DNA of 64,000 nt, from assembly GCF_035195345.1 (NCBI RefSeq), contig NZ_CP136574.1, positions 1,116,001 to 1,180,000 on the forward strand, in the 5' to 3' direction. The notes beneath the pieces were generated by a model. It was not told where the DNA came from. It saw nothing but the letters and a program-made list of their open reading frames with translations, and did no database searches. Numbering within the stretch: position 1 is the stretch's first letter; the number at the start of each line of letters is the position of its first letter. The DNA is from Flavobacterium sp. (lineage in GTDB: Bacteria > Bacteroidota > Bacteroidia > Flavobacteriales > Flavobacteriaceae). Of the stretch, positions 52,052-60,890 are shown one piece after another. The position numbers were made by a program, and so were the translations under genes.

Positions 52052-52603
52052 TTATTTTGTTATGTTTTCATAATTCTGTTTTCCAAGTATTCCTTTTTCA
52101 TAATAGATTCTGAGTTCGTTTTCAAACATTTTCATATTTTCAGTTTTAGTTTGTAAAAAGTGGTATTTATAGATTTGGTTTTTATGATGAATTTCAATAT
52201 AGTTTTTTAATCCATTTGATTTTTTCGGATTTAAAGCTGAGATATTTCCGTTAAATTTTCCACGAATTGAATAGTTAAGAATACTAATTTTTTCAATATC
52301 ATTTATCAAGTATGTGTTTTCTCCACAAATTATTTTTTCAGTTTCAATTATTAAGTATCCTGAATAAGTTCCATTTTCAGTTTCGTATCTAAATAAGTTT
52401 ATGTTAATTACGTAAATTAAGCAATAAACTGTGAAAATAACAACCATTACAAAATATAGTAATTCTAAATTTTCAATATTTTTAGGAAACATTTTTTTTG
52501 AAAAATAAGTAATCAAAATAAGAGAAATAAGTATAAATAAAACTTTCGTGGATTTATGTATTTTTATAGAATTATCAGGATAAAATATCTTTAATTTCTT
52601 CAT
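52052..52603 (-). CDS. Orphan membrane protein with PH-like domain
   Basis: A 183-residue protein with two membrane helices (about 21-38 and 49-71: VLFILISLILITYF and LLYFVMVVIFTVYCLIYVIN) and a C-terminal domain (about 80-175) with strands such as GYLIIETEKIICGENTYLIN and NGLKNYIEIHHKNQIYKYHF, similar in layout to bacterial PH-like domains. Function unknown. It is AT-rich, lies next to the IS110 element with poorly conserved flanks, and is probably accessory. Confidence 0.65.
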   Translation of the reverse strand: MKKLKIFYPDNSIKIHKSTKVLFILISLILITYFSKKMFPKNIENLELLYFVMVVIFTVYCLIYVININLFRYETENGTYSGYLIIETEKIICGENTYLINDIEKISILNYSIRGKFNGNISALNPKKSNGLKNYIEIHHKNQIYKYHFLQTKTENMKMFENELRIYYEKGILGKQNYENITK

Positions 52604-52653
52604 TAAGTCTCTATTTTCGTCTGTTCGGATAGTATTACTGCTAACTCCTTACT

Positions 52654-53631
52654 CTAATCCAGCGATTGGTTTTCTTGGTTTGCTAATTTTGAAATTTCTA
52701 TATACTCTTTCGCCGAAATACTTCCATAATAGAAATTCAGAGGATTTACTCGTTCTCCATTTTTAAGCACTTCATAATGTAAATGTGGCGCCTGACTTCT
52801 TCCTGTACTGCCTACATAACCAATAATATCACCTCTTTTTACACGTTGCCCTGGTCTACATTTGTATTTACTTAAATGCGCATACAACGTTTTATAGCCA
52901 TAACCATGATTAATTTCAATATGATTTCCATAACCCGATAATGAAGCATCTGCTTTATAAACTACACCATCCCCTGTGGCATAAATTGGCGTTCCTGTTC
53001 GTGCAGTAAAGTCCATTCCATAATGAAACTTTCTGATTTTTGTAAATGGGTCACTTCGATATCCGTAACCAGAAGCCATGTGTTTTAAATCCTCGTTTTT
53101 AACCGGTTGAATCGCTGGAATTGCCGCCAACAATTTCTCTTTTTTCTTTGCTAAAGCAACAATTTCATCCAATGATTTCGATTGAATTACCAATTCTTTC
53201 GTTAATATATCTACCCGTTTAGTTGTATTTTCTAACAACTCTGAATTATTATAGCCTTGCAAATCTTTATACCTATTCACGCCGCCAAAACCTGCTTTTC
53301 GCTCTTCTTCTGAAATTGGTGTTGCGTTAAAATATATACGGTAAATGTCGTTATCTCTATTTTCAATCGCTTCTAAAACCTCATTCATCAAATCAATTTT
53401 TTTATTCAAAACCTTGTAATTTAAAGCTAATGCTTCAATTTCTCTTGCCTGAATTTTATCTTTTGGGGTTTCAAAATAACTCGTGTTAATCAACAATAGA
53501 AAAATAAGAAAGCCAAATAAAGCCGATGACAATAAAAACAACACTACATAAGCAAATTTTTTCCTTTTTTTAGTTCGGATTCGCTTATATGCTAAATTTT
53601 CTGAATCGTAATAATATTTTACCTTCGACAT
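52654..53631 (-). CDS. M23 family peptidoglycan metallopeptidase
   Basis: A 325-residue LytM/M23 endopeptidase. One N-terminal membrane helix (about 28-48, VLFLLSSALFGFLIFLLL), a coiled-coil linker (about 55-170, with LTKELVIQSKSLDEIVALAK), then the M23 domain (about 190-300): GYRSDPFTKIRKFHYGMDF with zinc ligands H and D, ATGDGVV, and LYAHLSKYKCRPGQRVKRGD and HLHYEVLKNG. It cuts peptide cross-links in the periplasm. The gene is divergent from alaS with a 170-bp gap. Confidence 0.92.
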   Translation of the reverse strand: MSKVKYYYDSENLAYKRIRTKKRKKFAYVVLFLLSSALFGFLIFLLLINTSYFETPKDKIQAREIEALALNYKVLNKKIDLMNEVLEAIENRDNDIYRIYFNATPISEEERKAGFGGVNRYKDLQGYNNSELLENTTKRVDILTKELVIQSKSLDEIVALAKKKEKLLAAIPAIQPVKNEDLKHMASGYGYRSDPFTKIRKFHYGMDFTARTGTPIYATGDGVVYKADASLSGYGNHIEINHGYGYKTLYAHLSKYKCRPGQRVKRGDIIGYVGSTGRSQAPHLHYEVLKNGERVNPLNFYYGSISAKEYIEISKLANQENQSLD

Positions 53632-53807
53632 ATATGAAAATATACTATTTTTGTGCCAAATTTATTGATTGACATAGGTTATACGAACAAATTTAAGAAA
53701 TGTTTCATTCTAAAGCTATTTTATTTTTTAGTTGAACTATTTTTAGAGAGCATCACGTAGTTTCCTACCAACAATAAACAGTAAAAAACAGAACTAAATT
53801 ATTGATA

Positions 53808-56444
53808 ATGAAATCGCAAGACATTCGTAAAGCATACCTTAATTTTTTTGAATCAAAAGGACATTTAATTGTTCCTTCGGCGCCTATCGTTTTAAAAGAT
53901 GACCCAACGTTAATGTTTAACAACTCGGGAATGGCTCAATTCAAAGAATATTTTTTAGGCAATGGAACTCCAAAAAGCCAAAGAATAGCCGATACGCAAA
54001 AATGTCTTCGTGTTTCTGGAAAACACAATGATTTAGAAGATGTAGGTTTTGATACTTATCACCACACCATGTTTGAAATGCTTGGAAACTGGTCGTTTGG
54101 CGATTATTTCAAGAAAGAAGCACTTGATTGGGCTTGGGAATTTTTAACTGAAGTATTGAAGTTAGACAAAGACCGTTTGTATGTTTCTGTTTTTGAAGGT
54201 AATCCAGCAGAAAATGTACCTTTTGACCAAGAAGCGTTTGATATTTGGAAACAATACGTTTCGGAAGACCGTATCATTTTAGGAAATAAAAAAGATAATT
54301 TCTGGGAAATGGGCGACCAAGGTCCTTGTGGTCCTTGCTCTGAAATTCATATCGACTTGAGAACGGATGCTGAGCGTGCTGCTGTTTCAGGAAGAGATTT
54401 AGTCAATGCTGATCATCCACAAGTTGTGGAAATTTGGAACAACGTATTCATGGAATTCAACCGTAAAGCCGATGGTTCGTTAGAGAAATTACCAGCACAA
54501 CACGTAGATACCGGAATGGGATTTGAACGTTTGTGTATGGCTATGCAAAACGTAACTTCAAATTATGATACGGATGTTTTCACACCGCTTATTAGCAAAA
54601 TTGAAGAAATTACAGGATTAAAATATACTTCAAACGAAGTAAAAAACATATCAGAAGATCAAAACAAAACCAACATTGCAATTCGTGTAATCGTTGATCA
54701 CGTTCGTGCAGTGGGGTTTGCTATTGCTGATGGACAATTACCATCAAATACGGGTGCAGGTTATGTAATTCGTAGAATTTTACGCCGTGCGATTCGTTAC
54801 GGATTTACATTTTTAGGAACTAAAGAACCTTTCATAAATAAATTGGTGGAAGTTTTAGCCAACCAAATGGGCGAATTTTTTCCAGAAATCAAATCGCAAC
54901 AACAATTGGTTACGAATGTAATTCGCGAAGAAGAAGCATCTTTCTTAAGAACTTTAGAACAAGGATTACAATTGTTAGAAAATGTAATGGCTGAAACCTC
55001 TGGAAAAGAAGTTTCAGGTGCAAAAGCATTTGAATTGTATGATACTTTTGGGTTCCCAATTGACTTAACAGCCTTAATTCTTCGTGAAAAAGGATACGAT
55101 TTAGACGAAGCAGGTTTTAATGTAGCAATGCAAGAACAAAAAGCACGTTCGCGTGCCGCTTCTGAGGTTTCTACTGAAGATTGGAACGTTTTAATCCCAG
55201 GAAACGTTGAAACATTCGTAGGTTATGATCAAACAGCAAATGAAGTAAAAATCACTCGTATTCGTAAAGTAGATTCTAAAAAAGACGGTGTTTTGTACCA
55301 AATTGTTTTAGATAACACGCCATTTTATCCTGAAGGTGGTGGACAAGTGGGTGATAAAGGAACGTTAGTTTCAGCCAACGAAACGATTGAGATTATTGAC
55401 ACAAAAAAGGAAAATAATTTAATACTACATTTTGCAAAACAACTTCCAGAAAATATTGAAGCTGGATTTGTAGCAAAAGTAAATACTGATTTAAGAATCT
55501 CGACTTCTAAAAATCACTCCGCAACGCACTTGATGCATTTGGCTTTGAGAACTATTCTAGGAACACATGTGGAACAAAAAGGTTCGTTAGTGAATCCAAA
55601 TTACTTGCGTTTTGACTTTTCGCATTTTTCTAAAGTTTCAGATGAAGAATTGCGTCAGGTGGAAGCAAGTGTAAATACACAAATTGAAGCACAATTACAA
55701 TTAGTAGAACATAGAAATATTCCAATTAAAGAAGCATTAGATAAAGGTGCTATGGCTTTATTTGGTGAAAAATATGGCGATAACGTTCGTATGATTGAAT
55801 TTGGAAATAGTAAAGAATTATGTGGTGGAATTCACGTGAAAAACACCGCTGAAATTTGGCATTTCAAAATTATATCTGAAGGAGCAGTTGCTGCTGGAAT
55901 TCGTCGTATCGAAGCAATTACGGGTGATGCTGTGAAAGATTTTTACACTTCGCAAGAGAACACGTTAGCGGAAATCAAAGAAGTATTGAAAAACCCACAA
56001 GATGTTTTAAAATCGGTAGCTTCGTTACAAGATGATAATGCGAAGTTGAAAAAACAATTAGAGCAATTAGTAAAAGAAAAAATTGAAGGATTAAAAAATA
56101 CGTTAGTTTCCGATTTCCAAGAAATCAACGGAATCGAATTTTTAGCAAAGCAAGTAGATTTATCGATGAGTTCAACTAAAGATTTAGCACAAGCTATTGG
56201 AACTTCTAAACCAAATGCGTTTGTATTTTTAGCTTCAATTGAAGATAATACGCCAAATATTCACTGCTACATTTCAAAAGAATTAATTGCCGAAAAAGGA
56301 TTAAACGCAGGAAACGTAATCAGAGAATTAGGAAAACTAATAGACGGAAATGGCGGTGGACAACCTTTCTTCGCATCAGGAAAAGGAAAAAATGTAGGTG
56401 GAATTAAGGAAGCGTTGGAGAAAGCGGTTGAGTATGTGAAATAG
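53808..56444 (+). CDS. alaS: Alanine--tRNA ligase
   Basis: An 878-residue AlaRS that charges tRNA-Ala and edits mischarged Ser/Gly. The class II catalytic core is N-terminal (about 1-250; PTLMFNNSGMAQFKEYF and MLGNWSFGDYFKKEALDWAW), then the tRNA-binding helices, the editing domain with zinc-site HSATHLMHLALR and CGGIHVKNTAEI, and the C-Ala domain (about 760-878). Length is normal. The ATG at 53808 is preferred; a frame extension of two codons to a TTG at 53802 lacks support. Confidence 0.97.
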   Translation: MKSQDIRKAYLNFFESKGHLIVPSAPIVLKDDPTLMFNNSGMAQFKEYFLGNGTPKSQRIADTQKCLRVSGKHNDLEDVGFDTYHHTMFEMLGNWSFGDYFKKEALDWAWEFLTEVLKLDKDRLYVSVFEGNPAENVPFDQEAFDIWKQYVSEDRIILGNKKDNFWEMGDQGPCGPCSEIHIDLRTDAERAAVSGRDLVNADHPQVVEIWNNVFMEFNRKADGSLEKLPAQHVDTGMGFERLCMAMQNVTSNYDTDVFTPLISKIEEITGLKYTSNEVKNISEDQNKTNIAIRVIVDHVRAVGFAIADGQLPSNTGAGYVIRRILRRAIRYGFTFLGTKEPFINKLVEVLANQMGEFFPEIKSQQQLVTNVIREEEASFLRTLEQGLQLLENVMAETSGKEVSGAKAFELYDTFGFPIDLTALILREKGYDLDEAGFNVAMQEQKARSRAASEVSTEDWNVLIPGNVETFVGYDQTANEVKITRIRKVDSKKDGVLYQIVLDNTPFYPEGGGQVGDKGTLVSANETIEIIDTKKENNLILHFAKQLPENIEAGFVAKVNTDLRISTSKNHSATHLMHLALRTILGTHVEQKGSLVNPNYLRFDFSHFSKVSDEELRQVEASVNTQIEAQLQLVEHRNIPIKEALDKGAMALFGEKYGDNVRMIEFGNSKELCGGIHVKNTAEIWHFKIISEGAVAAGIRRIEAITGDAVKDFYTSQENTLAEIKEVLKNPQDVLKSVASLQDDNAKLKKQLEQLVKEKIEGLKNTLVSDFQEINGIEFLAKQVDLSMSSTKDLAQAIGTSKPNAFVFLASIEDNTPNIHCYISKELIAEKGLNAGNVIRELGKLIDGNGGGQPFFASGKGKNVGGIKEALEKAVEYVK

Positions 56445-56446
56445 CA

Positions 56447-56469
56447 CGCAAAGGCGCAGAGACGCAGAG
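56447..56469. repeat. CGCAAAG/GCAGAG repeat, left copy (inverted)
   Basis: CGCAAAGGCGCAGAGACGCA and GAG, directly after the alaS stop. It is the reverse of the two copies at 56533 and 56952. Confidence 0.7.
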
Positions 56470-56532
56470 TAAAAGCTAAATTATGCTATGTGAAAATACG
56501 AGTAATAAAAGCAAACTCATTTTAAAGCTCAG

Positions 56533-56556
56533 CGACCCTGCGTCTTTGCGAGAAAT
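56533..56556. repeat. CTGCGTCTTTGCG repeat flanking the GxxExxY pseudogene (left)
   Basis: CGACCCTGCGTCTTTGCGAG followed by AAAT. It is 23 of 24 identical to the copy at 56952-56975; the two bracket the pseudogene. Confidence 0.85.
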
Positions 56557-56567
56557 AAATTAACAAT

Positions 56568-56945
56568 ATGTCTGAGAACGAAATATCTAAAATCATAGTC
56601 GATATCAGTTACAAAATCCACACTCAATTAGGTCTGGGATTGTTAGAATCAGTTTATGAAACAATTTTGGATTATGAATTAACTTCTCATGGCTTAAAAG
56701 TTGAAAGACAAAAATCATTACCAGTAATTTGGAATGAAGCTAAAATGGATATTGGTTTTTGAGCAGATTTAATAGTCGAAAATAAAGTACTAATTGAAGT
56801 AAAATCAGTTGAGCAAATTGCCTTAGTTCATCCAAAACAAGTACTAACCTATTTAAAAATCACAGGATTAAAATTAGGCTTATTAATTAATTTCAACGAA
56901 CCATTAATAAAAACAGGAATTGTCAGAATAGTAAACAACTTATAA
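56568..56945 (+). pseudogene. GxxExxY family gene broken by one nonsense codon
   Basis: The N-terminal part (ISYKIHTQLGLGLLESVYET, with the GLGLLESVYE motif of the GxxExxY family) reads 64 codons to a TGA at 56760-56762, then the same frame continues ADLIVENKVLIEVKS to a natural stop at 56943-56945. The family usually has GFRADL-type sequence here, so a single CGA-to-TGA change explains the break. The intact protein would have 125 residues. GxxExxY proteins are PDDEXK-nuclease-like and often sit between such repeats; their role is unknown. Function is probably lost unless the stop is read through. Confidence 0.85.
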
Positions 56946-56951
56946 TCTTTG

Positions 56952-56975
56952 CGACTCTGCGTCTTTGCGAGAAAT
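56952..56975. repeat. CTGCGTCTTTGCG repeat flanking the GxxExxY pseudogene (right)
   Basis: CGACTCTGCGTCTTTGCGAG followed by AAAT; same orientation as the left copy, one mismatch. Its end touches the stop of the RidA gene. Confidence 0.85.
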
Positions 56976-57346
56976 TATTGCACTACTGCAATCGCTTCAA
57001 TTTCAATCAACCATTCTTTTCTTCCTAAACTTTGAATTCCAACTAAAGTGCTTGCTGGATAATTTTCATTTCCTAGAAAGGTTTTTCGAACTTTTCTAAA
57101 AATAGGTAAATCCACTTCAGGATTAAAATTTACGATGTAAGTGTTCATTTTTACCACATCTTTAAAAGTAGCATTGCAATTTTGAAGTTGCCTTTCTAAA
57201 TTTTGAAAAGTGGCAATGGTTTGAGCTTGTAAATCTATGCCATCCCCTATTTGTCCTGAAATGTAAAGCGTTTTAAAATTTCCTGTTTTTACTACTACTG
57301 TTTGAGAAAAACCTTCGTTGGGTTCTATATATTGTTTTTCAATCAT
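56975..57346 (-). CDS. RidA family enamine/imine deaminase
   Basis: A 123-residue RidA (YjgF/UK114) protein, normally a trimeric cytoplasmic enzyme that releases ammonia from reactive 2-aminoacrylate-type imines. Motifs: SQTVVVKTGNFKTLYISGQIG (13-33, with GQIG) and YPASTLVGIQSLGRKEWLIE with the usual conserved region near 96-115. RidA proper has an arginine (R105 in E. coli) that I could not place with certainty, so it may be a RidA-subfamily member of different activity. It is not linked to obvious PLP genes here. Confidence 0.85.
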   Translation of the reverse strand: MIEKQYIEPNEGFSQTVVVKTGNFKTLYISGQIGDGIDLQAQTIATFQNLERQLQNCNATFKDVVKMNTYIVNFNPEVDLPIFRKVRKTFLGNENYPASTLVGIQSLGRKEWLIEIEAIAVVQ

Positions 57347-57427
57347 TTTTTAACTAATTAAATGCTGAGTAAAAATACTCGTTTTTTGTAAAAAGTAGTT
57401 TAAATTTGAAGCCTAAACCTAAATGAT

Positions 57428-58387
57428 TTGCAATTTACCACCAAAATAAACGTTAAAGAAAGCTGTTTTCCAATCAATTACGATTCGAAAATCTTGCTAA
57501 TAGGTTCCTGTTTTGCAGAAAATATGGGGGATAAATTTCAGTATTTTAAGTTTCAATCTTTTGTAAATCCGTTTGGAATTATTTTTAATCCCGTTTCTTT
57601 AGAAAAGTTAATTCGTCGTTCGGTTGAAAATAGAAAATTTACCGAAAATGATATTTTCTTTCACAAAGATTTATGGCACTGTTTTGAAGTGCATTCTGAA
57701 TTATCAAATCCGGACAAAGCAACATTTTTAAATAATTTAAATTTAATGGTCGAATTGACACATCGACAAATTGAGACAGTAACACATTGCATTATAACCC
57801 TAGGAACGTCGTGGGTGTATCGAAACATTGAATCTAAACAAATTGTGGCTAATTGTCATAAAGTGCCGCAAAAAGAATTTATAAAAGAATTACTACCTAT
57901 TCATCTGATTGAAGAAAGTTTAGAAAGCATCATTTCTTTAATGCATACGGTTAATCCAAATTGCAAATTTATATTTACTATTTCACCCGTTCGTCACATA
58001 AAAGACGGATTTACAGAAAATACATTAAGTAAAGCACATTTAATTGCCGCAATACACAAAACAATCAACCATCATACATCACCTATCTCCTATTTTCCTT
58101 CTTACGAAATCATGATGGATGAATTACGGGATTATCGTTTTTATGCAGAAGACATGTTGCATCCCAGCCAAACAGCAATAGACTACATTTGGATTAAATT
58201 CTTTGAAAATTATATTTCTGAATCAGAATTTGGACTGATGAACGAGATTTGTTCCATTCAAAAAGGATTAAAGCACAGACCGTTTAATCCAAACACAGCA
58301 AGTCATCAAAAATTTCTAGTGGATTTAAAAACAAAAATGACAACTATTGAAAAAAAGTTGCCATTTATATCTTTTGAAAGTGAATAA
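57428..58387 (+). CDS. GSCFA domain protein (SGNH-like hydrolase), TTG start
   Basis: A 319-residue protein with the family name motif GSCFAEN (26-32) near the N-terminus, then WHCFEVHSELS, ITLGTSWVYRN and C-terminal DMLHPSQTAIDYIWIKFF with a D..H pair as in SGNH/GDSL hydrolases. The serine in GSCFA, the asparagine and the D/H pair are the likely catalytic residues; the substrate is unknown. The only start that keeps GSCFA is the TTG at 57428 (LQFTTKINVKES region); the next ATG would delete the motif. It is convergent with the ABC-F gene with a 1-base gap. Confidence 0.87.
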   Translation: MQFTTKINVKESCFPINYDSKILLIGSCFAENMGDKFQYFKFQSFVNPFGIIFNPVSLEKLIRRSVENRKFTENDIFFHKDLWHCFEVHSELSNPDKATFLNNLNLMVELTHRQIETVTHCIITLGTSWVYRNIESKQIVANCHKVPQKEFIKELLPIHLIEESLESIISLMHTVNPNCKFIFTISPVRHIKDGFTENTLSKAHLIAAIHKTINHHTSPISYFPSYEIMMDELRDYRFYAEDMLHPSQTAIDYIWIKFFENYISESEFGLMNEICSIQKGLKHRPFNPNTASHQKFLVDLKTKMTTIEKKLPFISFESE

Positions 58388-58388
58388 A

Positions 58389-60305
58389 CTAACTATTTAG
58401 CATTTCAATTTCTAATTGTACGTTTTCCCAATCTTCTAATAATTGTTCTAACTCTTTTTTCTTTTTTTCGTATGCTGCAAAAAAAGTAGCATCTTCGATA
58501 TGCTTATCAAAATTTGAAGCTAGTGCTTTGTCATCTAATTGAATATCTTTTTCTAATTGCTGAATTTGACTTTCAATTTTACTCAATCTATTTTGTAATG
58601 ATTTGGCTTTCTTTTGGTCTTCGTAAGAAATATTTTTAACAACTTTATTGCTGCTTGCATTCGAAACCACTTCTTTCTTTTCAATTTCGCGCATATTTAT
58701 GGCGTTTTTCTGTTCTAAGAAGAAATTAATGTCGCCTAAATATTCTCTGATTTTCTGATCTTTGAATTCGTACACAATATTAGACATACCTTGCAAGAAA
58801 TCACGGTCGTGAGATACTAACAACAATGTGCCTTCAAATTGCTTTAAAGCGGCTTTTAAAACGTTTTTAGACTTAATATCCAGGTGATTCGTTGGTTCAT
58901 CCATTACCAAAACGTTTATCGGTTGTAAAAGTAATTTACAAAGCGCCAAACGATTTCGTTCACCACCCGAAAGTACCTTTACTTTTTTCTCTACATCATC
59001 GCCACGGAACAAAAAAGAACCTAACATATCACGCACTTTAGAACGATTTGTGTCGGATGCAGCATCTTCCATAGTTTGCAACAACGTAATTTCGCCATCT
59101 AAATATTCCGCTTGATTTTGAGCGAAATATCCCAATTGCACATTATGTCCTAATTTAATAGAACCTTCGTATTCAAATTCGTTTACAATAGCTTTCATAA
59201 ACGTTGATTTTCCTTGACCATTTTGCCCAACGAAAGCCACTTTACTACCACGTTCTACTAAAAGTGAAATATCTTTTAAAATAGTTTTATCACCATAAGC
59301 TTTGGTAACATGTTCGGCCTCTACAACAACTCTTCCTGGAGTTTGCGAAACCGGAAACGAAATATTCATCACCGAATTGTCGTCTTCATCGACTTCAATT
59401 CGTTCAACTTTATCTAGTTTTTTAATCAACGATTGCGCCATTGATGCTTTGGAAGCTTTGGCACGAAACTTTTCAATTAACTTTTCAGTCTCTTCAATTT
59501 TTTTAGCCTGATTTTTTTGTGTAGCCAATTGTTTTTCACGAATTTCCTGACGCAATACTAAATATTCAGAATACGGTTTATTAAAATCGTAAGCTTTACC
59601 TAAAGAAATTTCAATAGTTCTATTGGTTACGTTATCCAAAAACATCTTATCGTGCGAAACGATAACAACTACACCTGGGAAATTTCGTAGAAAACCTTCT
59701 AACCAAATGATACTTTCAATATCCAAGTGATTCGTTGGCTCATCCAAAAGCAAAATATCGTTAGATTGTAATAATAATTTTGCTAATTCGATACGCATTC
59801 TCCAACCACCTGAAAAAGTATCGGTTTGATTATCAAAATCTTCTCTTTTAAATCCAAGTCCTAACAGGATTTTTTCGGTATCACCCACATAATTATAACC
59901 ACCTAACATTTCATAATGATGTGTAACATCGCTCAATTCTTCAATTAAATCAGAATACTCTTGACTTTCATAATCAGTTCTAGTCACTAATTGATGATTG
60001 ATTTCATCGATACGAAATTCGGCACGTTTGATTTCTTCAAAAGCTTGATAAGCTTCTTCTAAAACGGTTCTTCCTTTTACAAAATCAATATCTTGACGAA
60101 GAAATCCCATTTTAACTTCTTTTTCAGTTGCAATCTGACCAGAATCAGGTGCGAAATCTTTCGCTAAAATTTTCAACATGGTTGACTTTCCAGCGCCGTT
60201 TTTACCCACTAGTCCTACTCTATCTCCAGAACCTAATCTAAAAGTTACTTCTTCAAAAAGATAAGTTCCACCAAATGAAACCGATAAATTATGTATGTTT
60301 AGCAT
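58389..60305 (-). CDS. ABC-F family ATPase
   Basis: A 638-residue ABC-F protein with two ATP-binding domains and no membrane helix, so it is likely a ribosome-associated translation factor or antibiotic-resistance type protein. Domain 1: Walker A GKNGAGKS (about 35-42), signature FSGGWRMRIELAKL, Walker B LLLDEPTNHLD. Domain 2: GQNGQGKS, signature LSGGERNRLALCKL, VLVMDEPTNHLD. The inter-domain linker and the C-terminal coiled coil (QKKAKSLQNRLSKIESQIQQ onward) are present. The specific subtype cannot be told. Confidence 0.92.
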   Translation of the reverse strand: MLNIHNLSVSFGGTYLFEEVTFRLGSGDRVGLVGKNGAGKSTMLKILAKDFAPDSGQIATEKEVKMGFLRQDIDFVKGRTVLEEAYQAFEEIKRAEFRIDEINHQLVTRTDYESQEYSDLIEELSDVTHHYEMLGGYNYVGDTEKILLGLGFKREDFDNQTDTFSGGWRMRIELAKLLLQSNDILLLDEPTNHLDIESIIWLEGFLRNFPGVVVIVSHDKMFLDNVTNRTIEISLGKAYDFNKPYSEYLVLRQEIREKQLATQKNQAKKIEETEKLIEKFRAKASKASMAQSLIKKLDKVERIEVDEDDNSVMNISFPVSQTPGRVVVEAEHVTKAYGDKTILKDISLLVERGSKVAFVGQNGQGKSTFMKAIVNEFEYEGSIKLGHNVQLGYFAQNQAEYLDGEITLLQTMEDAASDTNRSKVRDMLGSFLFRGDDVEKKVKVLSGGERNRLALCKLLLQPINVLVMDEPTNHLDIKSKNVLKAALKQFEGTLLLVSHDRDFLQGMSNIVYEFKDQKIREYLGDINFFLEQKNAINMREIEKKEVVSNASSNKVVKNISYEDQKKAKSLQNRLSKIESQIQQLEKDIQLDDKALASNFDKHIEDATFFAAYEKKKKELEQLLEDWENVQLEIEMLNS

Positions 60306-60416
60306 TTAATTAATTTAAATGTTTGTTGTAAAAAAGTTACGATTCAAGTAAACTTAAAATTCAGCAAACAAATTGATATATGTAATAATTGTTACACATA
60401 GAATAGTTAGTTATTG

Positions 60417-60424
60417 TACCTTTG
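60417..60424 (+). promoter_or_regulatory. -7 box of the DUF983 gene
   Basis: TACCTTTG matches TAnnTTTG, 17 nt before the ATG at 60442. No -33 box at usual spacing. Confidence 0.5.
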
Positions 60425-60441
60425 TGTAAAATATTTTGCAA

Positions 60442-60855
60442 ATGTTAAAAAAAGGATCCATATTAAATAGTATTTTAACAGGAAGTTGTCCAACTTGTCA
60501 TGAAGAAAGCATGTATTTAGACAAAAATCCGTATAATGTTATGAATGTTTACAAAATGCATGAAAATTGCAACCATTGCGGAACCAAATATAAAATGGAA
60601 CCTTCATTTTTTTACGGAGCAATGTATGTAAGCTATGCTCTTGGAATTGCATTTGGAGTTGCTGCTTTTATAATTACCTATTTTTTTGTTGGAGAAAAAA
60701 GTTTAGTCAACAATTTTATTATAATCATTATTACATTAATTGTGTTTATGCCGGTAATTATGCGATTATCTCGTAATATTTGGATCAATTTGTTTATGAC
60801 TTACGACAAGGACTGGAAACAACATAAAGGAGAAAAGAAAGCTACATTACGATAA
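60442..60855 (+). CDS. DUF983 zinc-ribbon membrane protein
   Basis: A 137-residue protein: an N-terminal zinc ribbon with CPTC (about 16-19) and CNHCG (about 43-47), then two membrane helices (about 58-82 and 90-112, GIAFGVAAFIITYFFVG and FIIIIITLIVFMPVIM). This is the DUF983 layout. Function unknown. The frame extends to a TTG at 60436 (two codons) but the ATG at 60442 is the better start. The downstream hairpin is weak. Confidence 0.87.
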   Translation: MLKKGSILNSILTGSCPTCHEESMYLDKNPYNVMNVYKMHENCNHCGTKYKMEPSFFYGAMYVSYALGIAFGVAAFIITYFFVGEKSLVNNFIIIIITLIVFMPVIMRLSRNIWINLFMTYDKDWKQHKGEKKATLR

Positions 60856-60857
60856 AC

Positions 60858-60890
60858 AAAAAAACCGAAATAAATTAGTTTAGGTTTTTT
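60858..60890. terminator. Weak hairpin between DUF983 and FAD oxidoreductase genes
   Basis: AAAACC-G-AAA (60861-60870) pairs with TTT-A-GGTTTT with one mismatch and an 8-nt loop, flanked by A- and T-runs. It is a plausible bidirectional terminator. Confidence 0.5.

Noticed and set aside
55943..56128. Short minus-strand ORF inside alaS
   Set aside because: It is fully covered by the conserved alaS frame and shows no features of its own.
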